Below, piece by piece: positions 40,664 through 48,496 of a stretch of DNA of 64,000 nucleotides. Both the position numbers and the translations under genes were made by a program. Position 1 is the stretch's first letter; each line of letters begins with the position of its first letter. Origin of the DNA: Actinacidiphila fildesensis (lineage in GTDB: Bacteria; Actinomycetota; Actinomycetes; Streptomycetales; Streptomycetaceae); assembly GCF_042652185.1 (NCBI RefSeq), contig NZ_JBHSIX010000005.1; one strand, written 5' to 3'. Below the pieces are notes generated by a model that was not told the DNA's origin, ran no database searches, and saw nothing but the letters and a program-made list of their open reading frames with translations.

Positions 40664-42145
40664 ATGACAAGAATCCGGAAGAACGCGGGCTGGATCGCCG
40701 CGGCCCTCTCCGCGCTCGTGGCCACCATCGCCGTACCGGCGCTCGCGCAGACCGAGGACGCCGATCACCGGACCCCCGCCAACAGCATCGACTGGCACGC
40801 CTGCGCCGACACCGACTTCACGAACATGCAGTGCGGATCGATCCAGGTACCCGTCGACTGGTCCCGCCCCCGCGCCGGCAGCACCACCCTCGCCCTGGTC
40901 CGCCGCCCGGCGGACGACCGGGCCCACCGCCAGGGCACCGTGCTCCTGAACGACGGAGCCGGCGGCTCCTCCATCGAGCAGCTGCGGCTGGCGATGCACA
41001 TCCACCTCCCGGCCTTCGCCGGCGCCATGACCCAGAACTTCGACCTGGTCGCCGTGGACCCGCGAGGTGTGGGGCACAGCACGCCGATCCTCTGCGCGGA
41101 ACCGCTCAAGCCCGCCGGAGTCAGCCACTTCCCGCAGAACCAGGCCGCGTTCAACGCGCTCGTGTCCCACAACCGGGCCTTCGCCGAGGACTGCCAGCGC
41201 CGCAACGGCCCGCTCACCGACCACCTCGACCAGACCAGCACCGCACGGGACTTCGAGGCGGTCCGGATCGGGCTGGGCGAGAAGCAGCTGAACTGGTACG
41301 GCATCCACTACAGCACGCTCCTCGGACGCACCTACGCCAAGCTCTACCCGGGCAGGCTGCGCACCATGGTCCTCGACACCGCCCTGGACGACACCGGCTC
41401 GCCGCTCGCCCGGGTCACCCAGGAGGCGGCCACCGCGGAATCGGCCTTCAACCGCTTCGCCGCCTGGTGCGCCACGTCGAAGGACTGCGCCCTGCACGGA
41501 AAGGACGTCGCGGCCGAGTACGACGCCCTCGTCGCCCGCGCCGACCGCACCCCGATCCCGACCGGGGGCGCGTCCCACCAGCCGCTGACCGGTGAGGACA
41601 TCCGCGAGGCCACCCAGGACTACCTGACCCTGTCCGGTCAGGCCTGGCCGGACTTCGCGAAAGCCATCGTCAAGGCCCAGGCGGGCGACCCGATGGACTT
41701 CACCCACGACCAGGACGACACCCTCGACCCGGTCCAGGTACAGGTGCCCGCCTGTCTCGACGACACCCGCCCGGTGCACTCCCTCGCCCAGCTCACCCAG
41801 CTGGGGAAGGAACTCGCCCGGGTGTCCCCGCACCTCGGCGGCGCCGTGCGCTCCTACAAGGCCATCGCCGGCTGCCTCGGCTGGCCCACCCCGTCCCAGC
41901 CCGTCAAGGCGGGCGCCCCGGTCCACGGCGCACCGCCCGCACTGATCCTCCAGTCCACCCACCAGGCCCTCGCCCCCTTCCGTGCGGGCGCAGCCATGGC
42001 CGCCCAACTCCCGGGCAGCGTCGTCCTGGGCCATGAAGGCGACGACTACAGCATGTTCCTGGTCTCCAAGTGCGCCCTGGAAGCCACCAACCGCTACCTG
42101 ACCACCCGAGCCCTGCCCGCCCCCGGCACCGTCTGCACCGACTGA
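40664..42145 (+). CDS. Secreted S33 peptidase-like alpha/beta hydrolase lacking catalytic residues
   Basis: A 493-residue exported protein of the tripeptidyl-aminopeptidase (TAP/SlpD) fold. Signal peptide: MTRIRKNAGWIAAALSALV to about ALAQT. Conserved scaffolding includes CGSIQVPVDW, DLVAVDPRGVGHS and the C-terminal TAP-like domain. The nucleophile elbow, normally GxSYGT, reads GIHYSTLLG, so His occupies the Ser position. The acid site, normally LDPxTP, reads STHQALAP. The catalytic His region reads GHEGDDYS rather than GHG. All three active-site positions are thus altered although the frame is intact, suggesting a pseudoenzyme with a binding role. It follows the carotenoid oxygenase by 106 bp. 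Confidence 0.82.
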   Translation: MTRIRKNAGWIAAALSALVATIAVPALAQTEDADHRTPANSIDWHACADTDFTNMQCGSIQVPVDWSRPRAGSTTLALVRRPADDRAHRQGTVLLNDGAGGSSIEQLRLAMHIHLPAFAGAMTQNFDLVAVDPRGVGHSTPILCAEPLKPAGVSHFPQNQAAFNALVSHNRAFAEDCQRRNGPLTDHLDQTSTARDFEAVRIGLGEKQLNWYGIHYSTLLGRTYAKLYPGRLRTMVLDTALDDTGSPLARVTQEAATAESAFNRFAAWCATSKDCALHGKDVAAEYDALVARADRTPIPTGGASHQPLTGEDIREATQDYLTLSGQAWPDFAKAIVKAQAGDPMDFTHDQDDTLDPVQVQVPACLDDTRPVHSLAQLTQLGKELARVSPHLGGAVRSYKAIAGCLGWPTPSQPVKAGAPVHGAPPALILQSTHQALAPFRAGAAMAAQLPGSVVLGHEGDDYSMFLVSKCALEATNRYLTTRALPAPGTVCTD

Positions 42146-42220
42146 GAACCACCCCCTCACCAAAGGTGACGTCCGGCGCCCGCACGCCGGACGTCACCCA
42201 TTTCCGCGGTCGTTGAAGGT

Positions 42221-44380
42221 TCAGCCCATGGGCGGTTGCGGCTCGGGCTGCGGCCCGGGCACGGGCTGCTCGGGGTGTGGGGAGGACGGCTGTACGCGGA
42301 GGGGGCGGGCTGCCCATTCGGGCAGGTACCAGTTCCACTTGCCGAACAGGGAGACGAGGGACGGAACGAGCAGCATCCGCACGATGGTCGCGTCGATCAG
42401 GATGCCCAGGCCGAGGCCGGTCGCCAGGGTTTTGAGATCGGTGCCGGGGCCGGAGGCGAGCGCGGCGAAGGCGAGGAAGAGGATGAGTGCGGCGCTGGTG
42501 ACGAGCCGGCCGGTGCGGCCGATGCCCTCGATGACCGCTTCGTCGGTCGAGTGGCCGGCGTCGTACTCCTCGCGGATGCGGGAGAGGATGAACACCTCGT
42601 AGTCCATGGACAGTCCGAACAGGAACGCGAAGATCATGATCGGGATCCAGAACGTGACGGCCCCTGTGGCGGCGATGCCGAAGATCGCGTTGGAGCCGTG
42701 ACCGTTCTGCCAGAAGAGCACCATCAGACCCAGGGTCGCCGCCAGGGAGATCAGATTGAGCAGCACCGCCTTCAGCGGCAGCAACAGGGAGCGGAAGGCG
42801 CGCACGAGCAGGATGTACGTGAGCAGCGCGATGATGGTGAGCATCAGGGGGAAGTTGCCGTAGACGGCGTGCAGGAAGTCGATCTGCGCCGCACCGATCC
42901 CGGCGACGCCGGTGACCCCAGGAAAGGTCGCCGCGACGTTCTTGACCCGCTTGACGACGTCGATGCTCTTCGAGTTCACCGTCTCGTGGTCCGGGATGAC
43001 CACGACGATGCTCTGTCCGTCCCGGTTGCCGGCCGGCCCGGAGGGCACGAACGCCCCACGCACACCGTCGACCTTGCCCAGTTCGGCGGCGACCGGTCCG
43101 GCCTGGTCGGTGCGGACCAGTACCTCCATCGGGGTCAGCGCGCCGGTCGGGACGCCGCCGCGCTCCAGGGTCTGCAGGGTGTCGTAGGCCGGGCCGTTCT
43201 TGGCCAGCGATTCCGAGGAGGCCAGGCCGATCTTGATACCGAAGAAAACGCCGATCAGGATCCCGAGCATGGCCAGGGCGGCGGCGGCCGCGATCCAGCG
43301 GCGCCGTACCACGGCGGCGGTCCAGCGGCTCCAGAACCGGCTCGCCCGGTTCTCGTGCCGGATCTTCGGCCAGTCGACCTTCGGCCCGATGCCGCCCAGG
43401 ATCGCGGGGGTCAGGGTGAGAGTGGTCAACACGCTCGCGAGCGGGATGAGCGCGCCGCCGTAGCCCATGCTGCGCAGGAACGGGACCGGCAGGACGACGA
43501 GGGCGAGCAGGCCGATGGCCACCGTCACACCACTGAACACCACCGCATGACCGGCCCGTTCCATCGCGACCACGACCGCCTCGTGATTCTCCCGGCCGCG
43601 GTCGCGCTCCTCACGCCAGCGGGTGACGAACAGCAGCGAGTAGTCGATCGCCACACCCAGGCCGATGAGGGCGACCAGGAACTGCACGATGAACGACACA
43701 TCGGTGGCGTAGGTGAGCGGCAGCAGCATCACGAAGGTCGCGAGGATCGACACCGCGGCCACCAGCAACGGCAGCAGGGCGAGGAACGAGGCGAAGACGA
43801 AGGCGAGCACGGCGAGGGCTCCGACGGCACCGAGGAGTGTCTCCCCGAGCACCCCCGGCCCGCCGCTGTCATTGCCCCCGGAGGCCAGGACGTCCTGACC
43901 CGTCACCCCGACCGTGGCGCCGGACGGCAAGGCCTTCGCCGCCGCCACTTGGATGGGATCGGTGAGCAGCTTCTGGCTCGGTGACGGGTTGAACCGGTAG
44001 AACACCATCGCGTAGGCGGTGCGGTCGTCCTTCGTCCTGAAGGCCTTGTCGCCGGTGTTCGCCTCGTCGATCACTCGCACGTTCGGAACCGCTGCGCCCA
44101 CGGCCGCGAATGCGCGGCCGACCTCGGCCTCATGGCCGGTGATCGTCTGCCCTGCCGGGAGCGTGACCGCGACCAGATACGGACTCGTGTCGCCGCCGCT
44201 GCCGAAAGCGGCCTCGATCTTGTGCGCCGTCACGGTGCCGGGCTGACCCGGCAGCGAGAAGTCGATCGTCAGCCGATCCGTCGTCCGGCCCGCCAGCAGC
44301 ACGCCGGCAACCAGCACGAGACCCCAGAACGCCACAACCGCCCTGCGATGCCGCAGAACGAACTCGGCCCACCGACGCAT
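42221..44380 (-). CDS. MMPL/RND-family membrane transporter
   Basis: A 719-residue MMPL transporter with 12 hydrophobic segments in two halves, each preceded by a large extracytoplasmic domain. It begins MRRWAEFVLRHRRAVVAFWG and has the conserved intramembrane patterns GLGVAIDYSLLFVTRWREE and FGLSMDYEVFILSRIREEY. In actinobacteria this family exports lipids, siderophores or drugs. ATG at 44380 follows GGGAGGAC; a longer upstream frame is not conserved. A proline-rich C-terminal tail is present. Its neighbour on the other strand is an AI-2E-family permease; no lipid-synthesis partner or TetR regulator is adjacent. Confidence 0.92.
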   Translation of the reverse strand: MRRWAEFVLRHRRAVVAFWGLVLVAGVLLAGRTTDRLTIDFSLPGQPGTVTAHKIEAAFGSGGDTSPYLVAVTLPAGQTITGHEAEVGRAFAAVGAAVPNVRVIDEANTGDKAFRTKDDRTAYAMVFYRFNPSPSQKLLTDPIQVAAAKALPSGATVGVTGQDVLASGGNDSGGPGVLGETLLGAVGALAVLAFVFASFLALLPLLVAAVSILATFVMLLPLTYATDVSFIVQFLVALIGLGVAIDYSLLFVTRWREERDRGRENHEAVVVAMERAGHAVVFSGVTVAIGLLALVVLPVPFLRSMGYGGALIPLASVLTTLTLTPAILGGIGPKVDWPKIRHENRASRFWSRWTAAVVRRRWIAAAAALAMLGILIGVFFGIKIGLASSESLAKNGPAYDTLQTLERGGVPTGALTPMEVLVRTDQAGPVAAELGKVDGVRGAFVPSGPAGNRDGQSIVVVIPDHETVNSKSIDVVKRVKNVAATFPGVTGVAGIGAAQIDFLHAVYGNFPLMLTIIALLTYILLVRAFRSLLLPLKAVLLNLISLAATLGLMVLFWQNGHGSNAIFGIAATGAVTFWIPIMIFAFLFGLSMDYEVFILSRIREEYDAGHSTDEAVIEGIGRTGRLVTSAALILFLAFAALASGPGTDLKTLATGLGLGILIDATIVRMLLVPSLVSLFGKWNWYLPEWAARPLRVQPSSPHPEQPVPGPQPEPQPPMG

Positions 44381-44548
44381 GTCCGGTCCTCCCGCACGCC
44401 GTAGGGTGCCGAGCTCAGCCCTCGGTCCCTTTCCTCTGTTATCCGACAGATTTGCATACTTTGCACCACACGGCAGAGCCAGCGGGCGGGGTCGACGCAG
44501 CGCTCGTGCAGGCGCCGGCCCGTACGGGGACGGGGACGGGGGCATCGA

Positions 44549-45880
44549 ATGTCCGTTCCCGTGACGCGTCCCCCGGCGCTACGCCACACGGTCGGCGCGC
44601 CTTCGGGCGAATGTCGCGCCGACGGCGTGGCGGGAACGGGCTCCGGTGGTACGCGCTTGGAGATGTCCAGGCCATCGCATCCGCAGTCCGGCAAACCGGA
44701 CCCCGTCGCGCCGTCCGCCGAGCGCGGGCACCGGATCCGGAAGGCGTCGCGTCAAGCGCTGCGCGGCATCACCCCACCTCCGGCCGGGCCCGGCGGCGAG
44801 CCGCGGGTGTTCCCCGCCCTGCGGACGGCCGCCGCGTACGCCTGGCGGATCCTCGTGGTGGGCGTCCTCGTGTACGCGGTCTTCTCCGTGCTGGGGCGGT
44901 TCCACGAGATCGCCGTGGCCGTCTTCCTCGGCCTGGTCATCACCGCGATGCTCCGACCGGTGACCGACCTCCTGGCGCGCTTCCTGCCACGACCGCTGGC
45001 TGTCGCGGTGACCCTGATCGGCAGCATTCTGCTCGCCCTCGGCGTCCTGGCCCTGGTCGGCGGGTCGGTGGCGGGAGAGAGCACCGGGCTGGCGCGGGAG
45101 TTCCGGGCAGGCATCAACAGGATCGAGCACTGGCTCCAGCAGCCGCCGTTCCGGCTCAACCCCGAGGCGCTCACCGACGTCCAGTCCCGGATCGGGCAGT
45201 TCCTGTCGAGCCACCGGTCCACTCTCATCAGTACGGCGGTCAGTGGCGCCGGCCGGCTGGTCGAAGTCCTGACCGTGTTCGCGCTGGCCCTGTTCTCCTC
45301 GGTCTTCTTCATCCACTCCGGCGACCGGCAGTGGGGCTGGTTCTGCGACCAGCTTCCGCCGGCCGCGCGGGAACGGGTGATGGTCGGGGGCCGCGCCGCC
45401 TGGCGGACCTTCACCGGCTACACCCACGGCATCGTGCTGGTGGCCGCGATCAACGCGACCCTGGTCGGCGTCGCTCTCTTCGCCCTCGGCGTGCCGCTCG
45501 CGGTCCCGCTGGCCCTGCTGGAGTTCTTCGCCGCGTTCATTCCGCTGATCGGCTCACCCATCGCCCTTGCCGTCGCCGCCGTGGTGGCGCTGGCGGCCAA
45601 AGGCCCGCTGATCGCGGCCATGGTCGTCGCCCTCATCGTGGTCATCGGGCAGATCGAGGGCCATCTGCTGCACCCGATCGTGATGAGCTGGGCCGTCCGG
45701 CTGCATCCGGTGGTGGTCGCGTTCACGGTCATCGGCGGCGCCATCGCGGCCGGAGTCATGGGCGCGGTGGTGGCCGTACCGCTGGTGTCCGTCCTGTGGT
45801 CGGTCCATCAGGCGCTGCGCCGGACGGACGAACCGGGTCCGCCGCAGAACCCGGCCCCCGACCGGGGCACGGGATCATGA
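44549..45880 (+). CDS. AI-2E/PerM-family transporter
   Basis: A roughly 443-residue membrane protein of the AI-2E exporter/PerM family, with eight hydrophobic segments in the usual grouping: two at about 100-165, then FLSSHRSTLISTAVSGAG, and the characteristic FIPLIGSPIALAVAA followed by GQIEGHLLHPIVMSWAVRLHP. Homologues transport autoinducer-2, ions or unknown solutes. The start is uncertain: ATG at 44549 has a weak site, and an internal ATG at 44663 has GGAG too close. The first 85 residues are polar and poorly conserved. It is divergent from the MMPL gene. Confidence 0.87.
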   Translation: MSVPVTRPPALRHTVGAPSGECRADGVAGTGSGGTRLEMSRPSHPQSGKPDPVAPSAERGHRIRKASRQALRGITPPPAGPGGEPRVFPALRTAAAYAWRILVVGVLVYAVFSVLGRFHEIAVAVFLGLVITAMLRPVTDLLARFLPRPLAVAVTLIGSILLALGVLALVGGSVAGESTGLAREFRAGINRIEHWLQQPPFRLNPEALTDVQSRIGQFLSSHRSTLISTAVSGAGRLVEVLTVFALALFSSVFFIHSGDRQWGWFCDQLPPAARERVMVGGRAAWRTFTGYTHGIVLVAAINATLVGVALFALGVPLAVPLALLEFFAAFIPLIGSPIALAVAAVVALAAKGPLIAAMVVALIVVIGQIEGHLLHPIVMSWAVRLHPVVVAFTVIGGAIAAGVMGAVVAVPLVSVLWSVHQALRRTDEPGPPQNPAPDRGTGS

Positions 45881-45951
45881 GGACATGAGCGCGGTGCCCG
45901 ACCCACCCGAAAACCTCGCCAGGCACCGCTCTCCGGTGTGCCGCGGTCCCG

Positions 45952-46266
45952 TTACGGCACCGGCTGCTGCTGGGTGACGGGGTGGATGCCGCCACCGCCG
46001 GTGCCGAGGCGGTCGATGTTGAGCTGTTCGATGACGCGGCCGGGGAAGAGGCGGGTCAGGGTGGCCTTGGCCGCGGTGTCCGCCGGGGTGTCGACGAACT
46101 GGCCGCTGATGACCGCCCCGTTGCCCACGTAGTAGTTGGCGAAGAAGGCGAGGAACTCCGGGTTGGTGGAACAGCAGACCGTCACCGCATCCTGGCCGGA
46201 CGGCGCCCACCACGGACCGGTCTCACTGCGCGCCGAGGCGTTCAACAGCCCCCGGACCGAGACCAC
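45952..46266 (-). pseudogene. Agmatine deiminase C-terminal remnant
   Basis: About 90 codons match the C terminus of agmatine deiminase / peptidyl-arginine deiminase-fold enzymes: NYYVGNGAVISGQFVDT, ATLTRLFPGRVIEQLNIDRL and GGGGIHPVTQQQPVP. The catalytic cysteine of the GGGGIHCxTQQQP motif is proline here, and the N-terminal three quarters of the 340-residue enzyme are missing. It is therefore a dead fragment. Confidence 0.8.
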
Positions 46267-46444
46267 CGCATGACGTAGCCCACTGTGGGAGAGCTCTCTT
46301 CAGCGGCGGCTGCCGGCCGGCGGAATCCGGCCGCGAGGCCGGTTCCCGACGAGCGGTGCGAGCCCTGTTGTCTCGTTTCCACCGTCTCTGGTCCACGATC
46401 CTCCACTAGGGTGAAGATCCTTTTGAATTCTGGGAGTTGAACAG

Positions 46445-47515
46445 ATGCTTGCTGCCGTCTACCACGGTCAACGCGATGTGCGTGTCCAGGAATGGCCTGA
46501 TCCTCAGTTACCGGCGGCAGGAGAACTCCAACTGGAGATTCTGCGGGCCAGCATCTGCGGTACCGACGTGGATGAGTTCGCTTCGGGTCCCCACCTGATC
46601 CCCCTCACCAAGCCGCATCCGGCGAGCCGTCATGTCGGTCCGCTCGTGCTGGGGCACGAGATGGTCGGAAGGGTGGCGGCGGTGGGGGCGGAGGTCACCG
46701 GGTTCGCCGTCGGGGACGTGGTGGTCCCGGGTTCCGGCGTCTCCTGCGGGAACTGCCGGTGGTGTCATGCCGGCCGGACGAACCTCTGTTCAAGCTACTT
46801 CACCGTGGGACTGCACGTGGACGGCGGCCTCGCCGAGCGGGTGAACGTCCCTGCGCGCATCAGCCGGTCCGTCGGGAGCATGCCGGCCGACATCGCGATC
46901 ATGGCTCAGCCGCTCGCCGTCGCACTGCACGCGGTGCGCGGCGCCGAGGCCAAGGCGGGTGCGCGCATCGCGGTGATCGGTCTGGGCGGGATCGGCTCGT
47001 TGGCGGTGGCTGCCTGCACCGCGCAGGGCATCGAGACGATAGCCGTCGACGTCTCGCCGGCCCGCTTGGACATCGCGAAGCGAAGTGGTGCCTCGGTGCT
47101 CATCGACGCGTCCCAGGAGGACGCCGCCGCCGCGATCAAGCGGGCCACCGGTGGCGACGGCGCCGACATCGTGTTGGAGACGTCGGGTGTGCCCAAGGGG
47201 CTGGAGACTGCCATGAACGCGGTGAGCCGTGGCGGCCACATCCGCCTGGTCGGCCTGCACCGTGACCCCTCGCCCCTGAACCTGACCCGGCTGGTCCTCG
47301 ACGAGATCCGGATCTCGACGTCGAAGGTACACATCTGCGATCAGGATCTGCCTGAGGCGCTGGCCCTGCTCAACGACCACCCGGAGATCGCGACCACGTC
47401 AATAGACGCGGTCATCGACCTCGAGGACGTCGTGACGGCCGGGCTGATGCGCATGGCCGCGGGCGAAGCAGACGGCAAGACCATCGTCAGGCTGCCGACC
47501 TCGGACCCGAGGTAG
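46445..47515 (+). CDS. Zinc-dependent alcohol dehydrogenase (butanediol/sorbitol dehydrogenase-like)
   Basis: A 356-residue medium-chain dehydrogenase. Catalytic-zinc residues are in SICGTDVDE and GHEMVGRV; the structural-zinc cysteines are in SCGNCRWCHAGRTNLC. The NAD(P) motif is VIGLGGIGSLAV near residue 180. Overall pattern fits 2,3-butanediol, threonine or sorbitol dehydrogenases. ATG at 46445 follows GGGAG. It stands alone between an agmatine deiminase remnant and a convergent lipoprotein gene; no local pathway indicates its substrate. Confidence 0.92.
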   Translation: MLAAVYHGQRDVRVQEWPDPQLPAAGELQLEILRASICGTDVDEFASGPHLIPLTKPHPASRHVGPLVLGHEMVGRVAAVGAEVTGFAVGDVVVPGSGVSCGNCRWCHAGRTNLCSSYFTVGLHVDGGLAERVNVPARISRSVGSMPADIAIMAQPLAVALHAVRGAEAKAGARIAVIGLGGIGSLAVAACTAQGIETIAVDVSPARLDIAKRSGASVLIDASQEDAAAAIKRATGGDGADIVLETSGVPKGLETAMNAVSRGGHIRLVGLHRDPSPLNLTRLVLDEIRISTSKVHICDQDLPEALALLNDHPEIATTSIDAVIDLEDVVTAGLMRMAAGEADGKTIVRLPTSDPR

Positions 47516-47673
47516 GCACGTTCGTCACGGGCAACCCCAGGGAAGCGGCCATGCGCTTGGAGGGTTGATCTCCCAGAACGCGCCGGAGCGCGACGGGCCC
47601 GCACTCTCAGTCCATGGGCAGAGTGCGGGCCCCGCGCAGTTGTGGTCACACGAGCACGCCCGCCTCGTGACCA

Positions 47674-48342
47674 TCAGCCCAGACGCTGCTTCACCGTCGC
47701 CACATCGGGCCCGGCGTCGGCCGCCGGAATCTTCCAGCGGTAGGAGGCCTTGGTGGAGTCGGTGTAGACGAGTGTGCCGCCCTTGGCCTGCTCCGGGGTG
47801 AGATCGAAGATCTCGGCGCGGTTCTGCCGAGCTCCCGGCTCGATCCGGCCGAGGCTGTCGTACCCCGCGATGCTGACCTTGAAGGCGTTGCCCTTGCCCT
47901 CGGAGACGGTCTGGCCGTTCGAGCCGATCCACTGCCAGCCGGCGCCCGTGCCGTCCGTGGTCTCCTCGTCGGCCGCGTTCGCGGAGAGCGACGTGTCCAG
48001 GGTCGTGATGACGACGAAGGTGCCGTACCGCGAGGTCTGCCCGCCACCTGCCGTGGCATGGACGACGGTCGTCGGCATGATCTCCACGATGCCGACGAGC
48101 TTGGTCCCCACCGTCCGTTCCGGCGTTCCGAGCGCCTGCGCGGCGCTGCCGTTGCCGGTGTCGCCGCTGGGAGCGGTCGCGGTGCCGGTAGGACTGCCGG
48201 TGGCCGTCGGCAGCCCGGTGGTCGGCTGCCCGGCGGACGGTGTGCCCGTCGGCGTCGTGTGCGCGTCGCTGCCGGTCGTGCCATTGCACGCCGTCAGCGC
48301 GAGGCAGGCGGTGGCCGCCGTCGCGAGCAGGATCTTACGCAT
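47674..48342 (-). CDS. Lipoprotein (DUF4352-like)
   Basis: A 222-residue predicted lipoprotein. The signal sequence MRKILLATAATACLALTAC ends in the lipobox LTAC, giving a lipidated Cys19. A Thr/Gly/Ser/Pro-rich linker (about 20-80) leads to a beta-rich domain with GTKLVGIVEIMPTTV and TFVVITTLDTSLS, resembling DUF4352/telomeric-repeat-like immunoglobulin-fold proteins. ATG at 48342 follows GGGGGGACC, deciding it over an upstream frame. It is tethered outside the cell membrane. Function is unknown; it is next to a LuxR-family regulator gene on the same strand. Confidence 0.78.
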   Translation of the reverse strand: MRKILLATAATACLALTACNGTTGSDAHTTPTGTPSAGQPTTGLPTATGSPTGTATAPSGDTGNGSAAQALGTPERTVGTKLVGIVEIMPTTVVHATAGGGQTSRYGTFVVITTLDTSLSANAADEETTDGTGAGWQWIGSNGQTVSEGKGNAFKVSIAGYDSLGRIEPGARQNRAEIFDLTPEQAKGGTLVYTDSTKASYRWKIPAADAGPDVATVKQRLG

Positions 48343-48496
48343 GGTCCCCCCAAGGTGTTGATGCCTGCCCGAGAACGTACCGCGACCGCGGCACCGCACA
48401 GCGTGACGTCACGAACCTGGGTCCAACGGCGGACCGTTGTGACGAACCCCCGACATCCGCACCGGATCGGTGGGCCCGGTCAGTAGTCCTTGAGGC

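Noticed and set aside
42236..43984. 582-codon plus-strand frame opposite the MMPL gene
   Set aside because: It is a shadow of a clear membrane transporter frame; no motif and no ribosome site.
44549..45880. Quorum-sensing AI-2 exporter
   Set aside because: The family name is historical; no luxS or signalling genes are present, so only the transporter family is claimed.
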